Shown one piece after another: positions 20,545 through 31,413 of a DNA stretch of 64,000 nucleotides. Source of the DNA: Mycoemilia scoparia (Eukaryota; Kickxellomycota; Kickxellomycetes; Kickxellales; Kickxellaceae); NCBI GenBank assembly GCA_027575805.1, contig JANBPU010000032.1:58238-122237 (forward strand), written 5' to 3'. The notes under the pieces were generated by a model, which was not told the origin of the DNA, did not search any database, and saw only the letters and a program-made list of their open reading frames with translations. The position numbers and the translations under genes were made by a program. Within the stretch, counting starts at the first letter, position 1; each line of letters starts with the position of its first letter.

Positions 20545-21285
20545 ATGTCGGTACTTCGGAGCAGCGCTATAATATCATATAGGCACCTACTAAAGACACA
20601 AAAGAAGCAATTTGCTGGTAAGATTCAACCTAATAAACCACATGCATGCGAAATTCAACAACAAATTAGGCATTATAATATTGTATCCATGCTATTTAAA
20701 CTTCAATATTGCTAGGTGATCTAAGAATGATACTAGGTAAGTCTCGTATGTTTTATATTATATTGAATATCAGCACTCTTTGTTCAACATCCATGATCGA
20801 TTTTTGATCTTAAAATGGGGTTACTTTTATTATTTATAGCCGCAAAGGCCCAAACTCGGCAAGAATTTGAAAAAAATAGAGATCTAGAGGACACCAAAAA
20901 GATCGAAAAGGTAAGCAATAAATTAGTTTGATTTATTTGAGATCATTGCTCTTTTATATGTACGAAGGTAGTTGGCACCATTCAAAATATTGACGCATTT
21001 TCAAACAATGTTGGGCTGTAGGCCATTAAGCATGCTAGCCAAGTTGAGCAAGCCATCAGAAAACTTGTTGTCCAAGGAGTTCAAACCGAAAATGACAAAA
21101 ATACATATAGTAAGTCGAAAAGCGAATACACATATGTGCCTTTTATATTGTGAATTTATAAAAACAAGAAATATGGTATTGAGTTTGGAAATCTTGGATC
21201 TGAAAATATAGAGATATCGTTGAACTCAGAGCATGAGATCAGAGACAACCCACCAATTCCTTCGAAATGCGGAGGAAGTTCATAG
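20545..21285 (+). CDS. MZM1: MZM1/LYRM7-like LYR-motif complex III assembly factor
   Basis: Five small exons (20545-20617, 20716-20736, 20840-20910, 21022-21109, 21212-21285) give 108 codons, the family size. The N terminus has a YRHLLKTQKKQFAG stretch (LYR-type helix), exon 2 is a 21-nt micro-exon (GDLRMIL), exon 3 gives AKAQTRQEFEKNRDLED, exon 4 KHASQVEQAIRKLVVQGV (compare the invariant 'VQG' of Mzm1), and the last exon YKISLNSEHEIRDN, matching the conserved C-terminal L-x-I-x(3-4)-E-(L/I)-x-D-N element. The family inserts or stabilises the Rieske Fe-S protein in the mitochondrial matrix. Exon phases all fit; no single ORF would reveal this gene. Confidence 0.8.
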
Positions 21286-21347
21286 CTTTTGCTTTCTATT
21301 TCAAATATATACATATCATTACACGTAACCATCTAATGCACTATTTT

Positions 21348-22739
21348 TCAAGACAGCACAAATCTTGAAGCCAGCAGCGCCATCCCTATATCTTCAGGGC
21401 ATTGATTGGAATTGGATCTGGGTATTGTATACCATGGCTGAAAGATCTTGAGCAATGGCGGTTGATTTGTTTTCTTGTTCAAAAGCGCCCTTCGAATTGG
21501 ATCTACTAAATCTTCTTGCTTTTCAGCTTCTCTCATGACAAATGATAATATTACAGGAACTTCGTAGCCAGCTTTTAAGTCTTTACAAATAGAGCTTGTT
21601 ATATTTGATCCAAGCTCACGGTTGTGAGGAAGGCTTTGTGGCGCTTGCCGAATTTTTGACATGATGACCATTATGTGGGGATAGTTTGGATCATGATGCT
21701 CTTTAATAAGCTCAACAATGATATCCGGCCTGGTTGCTTGAGTAGCTATCCTTGATACCTTTTGTTTCTCGCCAGCCATTGCATAATCTAGCGAATGTTT
21801 CCACAGTCTATAATCTGAAATATCTTGGTCAATAACATATTTAAACATGTCCAATACCGTATTAGTCCTATAAACCCAATGTTAAAGGCTGCGTTAGTAA
21901 TCAATTATATAGAATGGTCCGAACTGATTGTTGATCTTACTTTTTTGATTTTTTGACTAATGATGGGGAAGTAGATGTTTCGGGCCTCTTGTTTGATAGA
22001 GGCGAGTTTGACACGAGATTTTTCGGTGTTTTGATTTGAAATACTGGCGGCGATATCGCTGTAATTGGCTGGCCAGATATTACCCCACGGTGCGGCGTGC
22101 TGGCTGAAAAACGGGTTGGCGGATTGCTCACAAGGCTCCGATTTCCTGCGTTTATTTCCAATGATCCTTGATCTATCGCGTCAACCTATTTGTAATGACA
22201 AATCGAACAAAAGTTATGGCGTTTATATTTGGAAGCTGCAATGTGTTTTGTAAACGTGTACATTATACTTACCGGCCATATGTCCATAGCTGCATTGAAT
22301 TCATCATCAAGCATGCTATCTTGCGACTAAAGTTACAAATGGATAATGACAAAGTTCACATTAATATTTACCAGAATGGTCGATATTTTGCCCAATAATT
22401 ATATTCATGTGTCTACCTGTGACTCTTCAATAGGGTCGGCTATTCCTTCAGCTCGCCTGCGATCATTTAATGCTTGGCTTATTGAAAACCTATATGTTGT
22501 AGAATATACAGGCGTTTGGCATGCTTGAGGCTCTCTATTCTTCAGTTTATCTTTATGAAACTTAAGGCTTCGAAATATAACCGGGTTTACCTTGGTGGTG
22601 ACCTAATAGCGGACGGTATATCGTTATTTTGAGGTCTTTGGGACAGCCTGAATCGCATTTGAGTAATTGGCTTTGCAGTGTTTGAGTGGTATTGGTTAAA
22701 CTCATCTTCAATATCTTCGGCCTGGTTTGAGTTTTGCAT
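21348..22739 (-). CDS. Unknown protein, divergent from the U3 gene
   Basis: Exons 22739-22591, 22534-22417, 22326-22273, 22185-21941, 21867-21348 join to 361 codons with consistent phases. The first 190 residues look disordered (SPP, TP and SQ/DS motifs, a basic KRPETSTSPSLVKKSKK end). The last 170 (LDMFKYVIDQDISDYRLWKHS through LLKIFQPWYTIPR) look helical and globular. I do not recognise the family; composition suggests a nuclear protein. I placed the start at MQNSNQAEDIEDEF because the U3 promoter lies 80-160 bp further upstream; a longer N terminus would run into it. Shares a short divergent promoter region with U3. Confidence 0.6.
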
Positions 22740-22818
22740 ATTTGTAGTATTAGTTGAAGGGACAAGGTCAGAAAAGACGCTTTCGTGCAAAACTGGGCAA
22801 TATTATAAATTTGTTTTC

Positions 22819-22900
22819 CCATAATACCATGCAAATTATTATGAGTCTGCCACAAAAGCTATAAATACGAGTAGCAGAGGGCCTGACCTAGTTTTCAATT
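22819..22900 (+). promoter_or_regulatory. U3 snoRNA promoter (TATA box at 22860-22867)
   Basis: TATAAATA lies about 40 nt before the inferred transcription start; the block is nearly identical to 98-179 (reverse complement), with identity ending sharply at 22819. Confidence 0.75.
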
Positions 22901-23130
22901 ATCGACTGTACTTTACAGGATCATGTATACAGTACATTTCCAGTCTTTGTTTCCGAACTTAGACACACAAACTAGGCTGGCCGATGAGCAGCAGTGCGCG
23001 GACCGTAAAGGGAAGTGTGGGTGCTGCAGTGAGCTCTTTGGAGCAAAGCAGCAGCATTCGTTGATGATCTTGCGCCCGGCACTCCTTTGGGGGTGTCGCG
23101 GTGCGAGGTCCGACGCACAATCTGACAGCC
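22901..23130 (+). ncRNA. U3 snoRNA (box C/D, rRNA processing)
   Basis: U3 guides the early cleavages of pre-18S rRNA in the SSU processome. The 5' end ATCGACTGTACTTTACAGG aligns with fungal/plant U3 (GUCGAC-type start, box A core CAGGATCA at about 22916-22923 complementary to the 18S 5' end). Box C' GATGA at 22983-22987, box C TGATGA in TTGATGATCTTG at 23061-23072, and box D TCTGA at 23121-23125 close to the 3' end. The length of about 230 nt fits intron-less U3. The region after box A reads GTATACAGT instead of the usual TTTCTATAG. It is convergent with NBS1 (stop at 23231). Alternative reading as a repeat is unlikely given ordered boxes and a TATA box. Confidence 0.85.
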
Positions 23131-23230
23131 TGGTTTCCCCTCCCTATTCAAAGAAAAACATTCAACTTAACATTTTATCGATTGATTATTTTATCATCAT
23201 TTTATTTCCCAAAATTCAATATGGAAGTAT

Positions 23231-25474
23231 TTATTGTTGATAAATGTGAATTGTCTTTTTGAAACGCTTATAATTTACTACAACACCCTTTTCTTCAGGG
23301 TAGAGATCTGAAATGTTATGTTTCTTTTCTTTCCAAATACTTGGCTTTGACTTTTGTACCGATTCTGGGATTTTAGAAATATCATTTGTGCCTTCTGGCC
23401 CAAAATCATTTCCAGAACTGCTCTTTGACAATGATACATCTTTGAAACCAATCTTTGGTGAAGAATCGCTGTTGCTGCTATTATCTCTTGACACCATCCT
23501 TGACCAAAAGCTTCTTGCCCCTCCAATCTTCAGGGTAGGAGCCGCTAAGGATTCTTTCTTTGTGGGTGGATATGCAGATTTGTTATCATTGATCTCTGTG
23601 GAATTGAATGATGTAAGTTGTGTTTGGGATAATTTTGAGGAGGAATTGGCTTTAGTACGAGGTTCTTTTATTGAAAGATCGTAGTTGAGTGAGGCGCTTT
23701 CTGAACTTGGCATTGATATCTGGGTATTTACTTTCGGATCTGGATTGCTGTAGCACTCGCAGGACATATAAAGAATTGATAGTCCAATCTCCGACTCTTT
23801 TATAACACGCAAATTAATGTCTTCTGCAATGGACCTGCTTAGCTTTTCAATGATATCAAGTCTTTGTTGCTCAGCTTTGTCATTCGTGTTTTTCATAGAT
23901 GAAGTTGAAGGAACCACTATACACAATTGCAGACTAGTGGCACTACCAGATACTCCTGTCTCTATCTCTTTTTCAGGAAGAACAGTATCTACTAAGTGCT
24001 TTGATACCTTGGCAGCCTGCTTTTTTAAGTCAAAATTAAACGAGTCAACGTTGGATGAAGCTCTAACAAGAGATTTTATATCTTTGTCTATCTCCACAAA
24101 TACTGCTTCCCCACTGGCAGCAACGATAATAGGTTCGTAGCGATCAAATAGCTTCTGGCTGAAAAATACAAAGCATTTGTTGAGAAACAAGGTGCATCGC
24201 TTATTTTGTGGATCCCATTTTACCATCTTGGCATCTACTCTTATTGACTCGTCGTATGGTGGTAGAAATTTAGAACAGTCAGGCAAAAATGATAGGTTAG
24301 AAAAGAACTTTTCATACTCAGAATTGTACTCTGAAGAGCTGCCCTTGGTCACGCTTTCACAATTGATCTCCTCACTTAAAGATTTTGAAATGTGCTTCAA
24401 GTAGTTGAGAGTTACAATCGACCTTTGTCCGACTAGCGCACTAATAGTTTTGGGTGTTATTACAAGTTTTCTTGTTAACAAGTGTGTACATGTATTGTCC
24501 CAAACGTCAACGAGCTTTGCATCTGAGATGAAACATTAATTCGATTAGTATCGACAAAATCTATGTAGCCATATATGTTTGTGTTTAAGCATGAATATAC
24601 CTATTTCGCAAGCGGCTTCAGTGATCTCCTGTGAAAAAGAGCTGCTAGACAATCCTAGACCAGATGTGCAAAATACAAGCGGATACCTCTTCAGTCTATA
24701 ACATGGCAATAATGTCGTTGGTTTTCTGCGTTAATGTTTAGATATTAGAAGTATAACACGCTAAAATGCAATGCAATGTGGAATGTTCTCCATCAAAAGC
24801 GAATAGCCCTGTACCCCCATATCTCCAGTATATTTGGCCCAAAAGCGATATATTTTAAGCTACTATTGGAGATATTGTTTTGGTACACTTTTAGAGGAGA
24901 CTCTGCTATATACCTACATGAATGCTGATTTTTGCCCACCAAATATTATCTCATGACCATCTTCCAACTCGACATCAGCCTGTGACTTTATTCTCTCCTG
25001 GTTGATAAAAACGCCAAATTTGGAGTTGGTATCTTTAACCATGACCTTGGGAAATACGTCTACTTTGCCCTACAAAGGTGTACATGTTGGTATAAACATC
25101 GGTCTAAAGTTTGTCTACAGTATTTTATAATAAATAAACTTTAAAGATTTGCTTACTGCATCATTTTCGATGCACGTATCTACCGTCAGCACAGCATGGC
25201 TTCTGCTGATAGATTTGTCTTTTGTAATGGCGATATCACCTATAAACAACAGAAACGGTTTAGCGAGGGGCAGATATTTGAACCATTAGTGATAAATATA
25301 ATAAACAGCTTATTACCATTCCTTCCAACCGTATATACCTTTCCTGGTCTTAGCCACCAAGCCAGTCCTAAAGAAAACACAAATCGTTAGTGACTGATGG
25401 ACATTGTGTGTAAAAGCCCTGCTTTATTGAGGATAATTACCAAATGCTCTCTCTCGACCTTCCAAAACCCACAT
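23231..25474 (-). CDS. NBS1: NBS1/nibrin, MRN complex subunit
   Basis: Exons 25474-25441, 25367-25317, 25239-25157, 25069-24918, 24725-24601, 24522-23231 give 578 codons. FHA domain at residues about 13-105 with LRPGKVYTVGRN (Arg27), ISRSHA (41-44) and DTNSKFGVFIN; a BRCT region follows (GLGLSSSSFSQEITEAAC, WDNTCTHLL, LVITPKTISALV); SEIGLSILYMS resembles nibrin's AEIGLAVIFM. The middle is Ser-rich. The C terminus carries NYKRFKK (565-571), the conserved MRE11/ATM-binding type motif, preceded by PSIWKEKKHNISD. Function: DNA double-strand break sensing with MRE11-RAD50. A family B repeat sits in intron 4 (24726-24917). Confidence 0.92.
24779..24909 (-). repeat. Repeat family B copy 5, inside NBS1 intron 4
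   Basis: TTCTCCATCAAAAGCGAATAG start; TTTTGGTACACTTTTAGAGG and AGACTCTGC end. It fills most of a 192-nt intron, leaving donor and acceptor intact. Confidence 0.7.
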
Positions 25475-25913
25475 TCTACATCAATAGTTTTATTATTTTG
25501 AACTTCAAATATAATCGATCAAATGTATTAAGATATTATGCTTGGCATTGCTAATTATGGCATTTCAGCAAAGTTGTTAGATAAAATAAGTTGGAGTTAA
25601 CTGTGCTCTATTAAGTATTGGTCAAATTAAGGCTTGGCAATGCTTTGTTCTAAAAGGATGCATCAATTCAATTTCGGTTACATCTTGGAACTAAGATCTG
25701 GCAATTTACGGGTGCAGTCAAATTAAACAGCCATCAACCAATGCATTTGGAAATCAAAGCATTCATTGATCCCTCGACAGTAATGATCGACAAAGTGATT
25801 AAACTGAACCCCTAACTCATAATGTATCTTGAAATTTTCAACTGCTTGGGTATCCTTTTACTCCAAAAGATAAATATCATATATCTTCAAGTACCCCAGC
25901 AAAAAAACACAAA
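25475..25913. other. Bidirectional promoter region
   Basis: Separates divergent NBS1 and the ZNF706-like gene. No further feature recognised. Confidence 0.45.
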
Positions 25914-26328
25914 ATGGTTCGTGGAGCCCAAAAGCAACAAGCACGGTAAATATATTAAGTTTATTTAATATATAGAAACACACAGAAGCCATACAGTTGT
26001 TCCTGAATGTTTTGTGATTACATCTCAGTGAAAAGGCTGCTAAGCAAGCAGAGAAACAAAAAAAGGCAAAGTCGCAACTGGACGCCAGAAAAGATGCCAT
26101 CAAGCTGCAATGCAATGTTTGCAAGGTAATTTAATTTACAGACACACTGCTTTTAGTAGTACACAGAAATGACTACAAAATCTAAATTAGTCAATTATCT
26201 TCAACTAAATATATATATGAAATGCTATTTCTTGGTATTAGGCGCCAATTAGTGACTACAATGTCTTTAAACAGCATTATACAGCAAAGCATCCGAATCT
26301 AACAATACCTTCGAAAGAATCGGCATAG
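25914..26328 (+). CDS. ZNF706/At2g23090-like small C2H2 zinc-finger protein
   Basis: Exons 25914-25945, 26029-26125, 26242-26328 give 71 codons. The N-terminal half is a Lys/Gln/Ala-rich helix beginning MVRGAQKQQAR, as in the SERF/4F5-related N terminus of ZNF706 (MARGQQK). The C-terminal half has one finger, LQCNVCKAPISDYNVFKQHY followed by TAKHP: Cys-x2-Cys then His-x4-His. Length is close to the 76-residue human protein. Family members are small, conserved eukaryotic proteins linked to translation or protein aggregation; the role in fungi is unclear. Confidence 0.85.
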
Positions 26329-26868
26329 TAACGCATATACTTGCTCTCCAGCAAAATGTCTTTTGGTAGTTTAAGAGGGAGAGAGAAGTGGAAATTGGAT
26401 TGATTTTAAACTATAATGAAATGCAAATAAATTAAATGCAAAGGCATCCTTTAGTAGTATCCAAGTTAAGTCTAGGCCTTCTCCTTTTTTGGACAAACAA
26501 CAATAGTAACATGCACCACAGCGGCTTATAATGCCGATTTGAACCAATGTGGTGTGAAAAAATCATATCTGAACATTGGCCACTAAAAGCGGTTCAAAAC
26601 AGATCAGGGTCGATTAAACACAGTCCATGATGTAAACCAAGGAGAATCTTTAAGTTGGCTTTTAATGATGTGATGGCAATAATCCACCTTTAATCCCTAT
26701 CTCTCTCTCTCTCTCTCTTTCTTTCTCACTATAGCTCTAAAAGGCCTGATTTGTCCTTTTTGAATCTAGCTATTATCCTTCTGTAGAGGTCTGATATATC
26801 ATTTGACATCATATCCCTCTATATATCTACCTTTATTCAAGACCAGTAGATATAGATAATAATAGTAA
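26329..26868. other. Intergenic with CT microsatellite
   Basis: Includes a (CT)n tract at 26701-26727 shortly upstream of the phosphatase gene, possibly a promoter pyrimidine tract. No gene seen. Confidence 0.5.
26701..26727. repeat. (CT)n microsatellite
   Basis: Pyrimidine tract about 140 bp upstream of the histidine phosphatase start codon. Confidence 0.85.
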
Positions 26869-28686
26869 ATGTTATTTGGGAATACGTCACCCGCACAGAG
26901 CGCTGATAAAGACAGCCTCCTTCCTAAACTTACCCCCGAGTTTATAAGAGAAAACTACCCGCCTCATCTACAGCTTGTCTATGTTCAAGTGTTCCATCGT
27001 CATGGTAAGTATATTGACTCTGGTATTAGGTGTTATCTACCTTTAGTATCTTGTTTTAATCTGGATGGTTGGCGATGGGGAGGAAGGGCATTGCCATGTG
27101 GATCAAAGATGTATCACAAAGCTCTGTAAGGTCAAATACTTTAACCACATATACTTGTTCAAATACATGTAGGAGAGAGAACGCCTGTTTCATACCAACT
27201 GCCTGGACATTCCCCGGAAAGATGGAACTTTTGCAAGGAAGCTAACAAATTCCACTCAGAGTTCTTGAAGAGTCTGAAGCTATTCACACGACACCCTGAA
27301 GCCCCGATCCACTCCGATATAGCCAAGTGGCAGGGCTTTATGTTCCCTAAGCACAAAAGGTATATTCCCATTAGCTCGCCGCCAAAGCCCAAAGATGACG
27401 GCAAAAATGGAAATGGGGACGGAGCATCTTTGTGGAGAGAGGATACATGTGACTGGGGACAGTTGACAGATGTTGGCAGAGAATCTTTGAAAAAGACTGG
27501 GGAATTCCTACGAGATCTGTATGTTGACCAGCTCAAGTTCATGCCCTCCAACGTGCCTGAAGACGGGTCTCTGTATATTCGTTCAACTGAATACACTAGA
27601 GCCATCGAGTCGATCAATATGTTGATGAAGGGGTTTTATCCTGACATCAACGGAGATAGCAAACTTAAACTCAATGTCCGACCAAAGATGCTCGACGACG
27701 CCCATATCATCTACATCATGCCTTGGGTAGCAAAGATGATGCCAAGAGCTCAGAAACGCGCCAGACAAAAATACAAAGACTTTATTGATGAAGTTCATAA
27801 TGAGCTGGTCAGTATCAAGGGCTTGGGTAAGGATATAGGAGAGCAGATCAAGCGCAATAAAGTCGTTCCGTACCATATTATATTCGATACTTTAACGGCA
27901 ATGCAAGCTCATGGCTATAAACTCCATCCCTCGTTGACCCCAGACCTGATGGTTCGCCTTGGACAGGTAACATTTACTGACATGATATTTGGGAAAGATA
28001 TTGATCCCGAGTATGCGTACCACCAAAATAAACCAATGGCCCAACTTGTAGCTAGGAGCCTTCTTGATGCAGTGTATCAGCAAAAGGAACAAGCTCGCCC
28101 AAAGAAGAAGGGAATGAATAGTAAGATTGTATCTCCTGAACCTTCTTCGACTTCCAAGAAGATGAGCGTATTTTCTGGACATGACACAACAATTGCACCG
28201 TTGTTGTTGACTTTTGGAGACAACCTAACTACCAAAGGCTTGGGACCAATGGGAATCTCATGGCCGCCATTTGCATCAACCATTAGAATTGAGCTATTCC
28301 GTGATAGCAGTATTACTGGAGAGGACGTCAAAAACAGCACCAAAGAGTCTGCTGTCTCGGAAGAAGGAACCGAAGAGATCAGGAAATTGGTTCCAAGGTC
28401 ACCTGATTCCAAGTACATCGACAAGGTCAAGAAAGAATACTTTGTTCGTGTCAACTATCTGGACAGAGTTGTTCAAGTTCCAGCTTGCCAGGGCGTTGGA
28501 AACCATCATCCCAAGATGGGCACAGAGATGTGTACGCTTGATGCATTCCTCAAGCAGATATCTACAATTGTTCCAGACAAGAAGACCATTGAGGCTGCTA
28601 ACAGGGAGTTTGGCGATGTCTCCAATCATAGTGGAAAGAAAGAAAAGAATGCTGGCCAAGAAAGCTCCAATATATCTCTTGTTTAA
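26869..28686 (+). CDS. Histidine acid phosphatase (branch 2; ACP6/PXYLP1-like)
   Basis: Exons 26869-27004 and 27173-28686 give 549 codons. The intron splits the catalytic motif: exon 1 ends QVFHRHG and exon 2 begins ERTPV, restoring RHGERTPV with the phosphorylated His45. The second catalytic pair is SGHD (His382-Asp383). In between, GRESLKKTGEFLRD and YIRSTEYTRAIESINMLMKGF are typical of the family (second Arg, RSTxxxR). No signal peptide or membrane segment is visible, so the protein may be cytosolic or mitochondrial, as for lysophosphatidic acid phosphatases. Insertions at about 120-130 (GKNGNGDG) and 345-385 (KKKG...SSTSKK) are low complexity. Substrate uncertain. Confidence 0.88.
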
Positions 28687-29237
28687 TCATCATCCACATC
28701 ATTTGCCTATGTAATAGAATGTAACAACGCACAAGGCAACACTACTTCTCTCCCCCCCTTTTTTTTCTGCTTCTAGTCTTTTTGTTTTATAAAAAAAGGA
28801 AGAACCACTTTATAACTAGAAATGCTATTTTTTTATAGACATCCAATAATTGTGACATCATAGCTGTTTCTGCTTTAGAATACTGGAATTGTCTGGTGAT
28901 ATATTTATGATATTAGTTGGTGCTAAAATATGTCCACATGCCTTCATCTTTCTCCTCTCCAAATTCAACACGTGGACACATCTACATCCACAAAATTAGT
29001 ATATACATTTATATATGCCCGAACAATGGGGAGATCAGTGTCATCATTACACATACCGCATCTTTAAATCTCAAGAGACTCCCAAGAATATGCATTAAGT
29101 ACAGTATCTTGTGTTTTATGACGATGATAGTGATCATGGAACGCAATGACCAGTTGGAGTGTTGTGACAATGAACGTGTCCTCTACACTCTGAAACGTCG
29201 TTACATCTCAAATTCAATTTAGTGCAAACATTTACAC

Positions 29238-29366
29238 TATATGGATCATGATTTTTGAAGGGTACCACCTCCTTTTGGTGGCCAGCAGTTATGGTGGCAA
29301 TCACAGCCAAATAAGTGATCGATCACCATTTGTTAGTAAATGGTCACCCTTCAAAAACAATAGCTC
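29238..29366. repeat. Repeat family A copy 7
   Basis: ATATGGATCATGATTTTTGAAGG left arm, TTTTGGTGGCCAGCAGTTATGG, GGCAATCACAGCCAAATAAG, then CACCCTTCAAAAACAATAG right arm. Confidence 0.75.
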
Positions 29367-29375
29367 ACACGTACG

Positions 29376-29507
29376 CACAAAGTCCCCTCTAAAAGTTTAC
29401 CAGAATAATCTTGTAAATACTACTCTAAAATGTATGACTTATGGGCTAAATTTACTAGAGGCATGAGGGTATAGGATTGTGCTCTCTTTTAATGAAGAAC
29501 CTGACAT
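29376..29507 (+). repeat. Repeat family B copy 6
   Basis: AAAGTCCCCTCTAAAAG, TTTACCAGAATAATC, ACTTATGGGCTAAATTT, GAGGGTATAGGATTGTGCTC match family B in order; starts 10 bp after family A copy 7. Confidence 0.65.
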
Positions 29508-29973
29508 ATACCTAATATGCAGAGAGAATAAAACAGGGGAATTATAAAGCTATAAATTGAAAAGTGATCTATCTAAACTAAAAACTACAGAAACTAACTA
29601 AAACTGGATTCTTCTCAACCACTGTCTACTACCAACGGAAAGAATCCAAAGCATGGCAGGAGAGGGAAGAGAGAGAATCTTCGTCTAAATAATAATAATA
29701 ATAATAGAATATACAGAGGAAACACCTCACGTGATACAGTCAAATGTCCACAAAGCAAACTCACACAGAGAAAGGGAGACTGGAATGAGAGTGTATAAGA
29801 TATTCAAATGACCAATGTAGAGTCAATTTAATATAATACATAATGAGGGTGGGTTTATAGAAGAAAATCAAAGGTATTGGCAAATGATGTGCGTGTTTAT
29901 ATTAAATGAAGACTACAGAGATTTTTCTATATTCGAATACCAGCGTGGCCAGAGAGATAGAACTTGCTACTTC

Positions 29974-31413
29974 TTACTCCTGCTGTTGTTGTTGTTGCTG
30001 CTGCTGCTGCTGCCGTTTCTTGGGGGTAGAAGATGTGGTAAGAGGATTCCAGGCAACAATGCCACCGACCATTGCAATGGCTAATGCCAAACATAGACTT
30101 AAAACAGCAGACAGCACGGCAGAATTGTTTTTGAAAACAAACAACGATCTTGTTGATGGTGATGAGAACCTTTCCCTGAGCACGCCTCTGGACAATAAGG
30201 TGGTTGATGCAATGGATAAGCCTTTCTGAATTAAATTCTTTCTCTTACGGTCAGCACCATGGATACCAGTGCCAGAAGAGACTGTAGTAGAAGTCATCGG
30301 ACCGGAAGATATGCCAAACATGGACAAGACCTGGGATGCAACATCGGTAGCACTGATTGTGGCGGCGGCGGCGGTGGTGTTATTGTTGGTTGGAGTAGGG
30401 GTGGTCACCGAATACTTTAGATACCCACGACCTGTGTTGCCATTCCTGCTAACGCCATTAGAAAGATTACGCTCGGCGCGCTTTCTTTGTGAATTGGTGT
30501 ACTTTGCGGCAGCGCGGTATACCTTTTCCCACTCATACCCGATCTCGTCGTTGCGCTCTTCGGCCTTTGCCTTGGCGCTAGCGTATGATGCTCTCATGTT
30601 TCTGAGACTCTTCATATGGTTCTCAAAAGCCTGTTTATTCTGAGCCAATTCCTGGAGAATTCTAGAAGCAGCGTCGACAACGCCATGCAATTCTTCCAGG
30701 TAAACGTTGACACGCCTACGAGCCTCGCCGATATTATTAGGTGGTGGGGGTGGATTTGTCATTGAAGACTGGCCTTGCTGCCGTTGCAATTGATGATGTT
30801 GCAGGCCACCGTTGCTACCGCTGTTAAGACCAAAGACAGAATCCGGACTTGATGACTGGTTTCTCGTGGTCTTATTTTTACCAGAAAGGACACGATCAGC
30901 AATCGAGTCAGCCTGTGCAGTAGGTTTTGGGGGTCGAAGAATAAACCTGACCTGTGGCGACAAAACGAATGCACTGCTAAAGTCGGGGTTCTTTGCCATC
31001 ATGCTTGAAAGAGGCTGCTTCTGTTGTTGCATATGCAGGCTGCGGCTATTATTGCCAGATGTGTCACTAATAGTACTACTACTATTCCTTGTGGCCTGGT
31101 GGTGGTGGTGGTGGTGGTTTAGTTGTGATGAATGAGCCCTCCTGTCGCTAGCATTTCTGGATAGCGCCGGACTCTGGCATGATTGCTGTGGTAGGCCGCC
31201 AGGAGAAGCGGAGGTATGCTTGATAATGCCATTGCTAGGGTCAATGTTTGGCTGTTGAATGGCTGATGGGATATATTTTCTAGCATCCCGGTGTGACAAC
31301 ACGCTGGCATTGCGCACGAACGTCCTGGTGGCAGTGGATGGGGCGGGAGATGCCGATGATAGTATAGTGGTATTGGCTTTTGAGAGAAGCGACTTGATTG
31401 TTGTGGCAGACAT
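29974..31413 (-). CDS. Hypothetical coiled-coil protein with C-terminal TM segment and polyQ tail
   Basis: 479-codon frame without introns. The first 45 residues have Ser/Thr/Arg/Lys and no acidic residue until Asp43, resembling a mitochondrial presequence. Residues about 90-120 include a His run; 230-310 form a helical, charged coiled-coil (RRVNVYLEELHGVVDAASRI, KQAFENHMKSLRNM, ASAKAKAEERNDEIGYEWEK). Near the C terminus VLSAVLSLCLALAIAMVGGI is one membrane segment, followed by a short basic stretch (TPKKR) and 11 Gln plus a final Glu. The polyQ is encoded by mixed CAG/CAA (29980-30012). No family recognised; a mitochondrial inner-membrane or tail-anchored protein is plausible. Confidence 0.7.
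   Translation of the reverse strand: MSATTIKSLLSKANTTILSSASPAPSTATRTFVRNASVLSHRDARKYIPSAIQQPNIDPSNGIIKHTSASPGGLPQQSCQSPALSRNASDRRAHSSQLNHHHHHHQATRNSSSTISDTSGNNSRSLHMQQQKQPLSSMMAKNPDFSSAFVLSPQVRFILRPPKPTAQADSIADRVLSGKNKTTRNQSSSPDSVFGLNSGSNGGLQHHQLQRQQGQSSMTNPPPPPNNIGEARRRVNVYLEELHGVVDAASRILQELAQNKQAFENHMKSLRNMRASYASAKAKAEERNDEIGYEWEKVYRAAAKYTNSQRKRAERNLSNGVSRNGNTGRGYLKYSVTTPTPTNNNTTAAAATISATDVASQVLSMFGISSGPMTSTTVSSGTGIHGADRKRKNLIQKGLSIASTTLLSRGVLRERFSSPSTRSLFVFKNNSAVLSAVLSLCLALAIAMVGGIVAWNPLTTSSTPKKRQQQQQQQQQQQE

Larger units (their letters stand above)
28687..29973. other. Intergenic between convergent genes
   Basis: 3' flanks of the phosphatase and polyQ-protein genes. Contains adjacent family A and B repeats (29238-29507); otherwise AT-rich with no supported gene. 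Confidence 0.5.

Noticed and set aside
1..23000. Inverted repeat of 179 bp at both ends of a 23-kb interval, as if terminal repeats of a giant transposon
   Set aside because: The repeat is the promoter and 5' part of U3 snoRNA; the interval contains ordinary housekeeping genes and no transposase.
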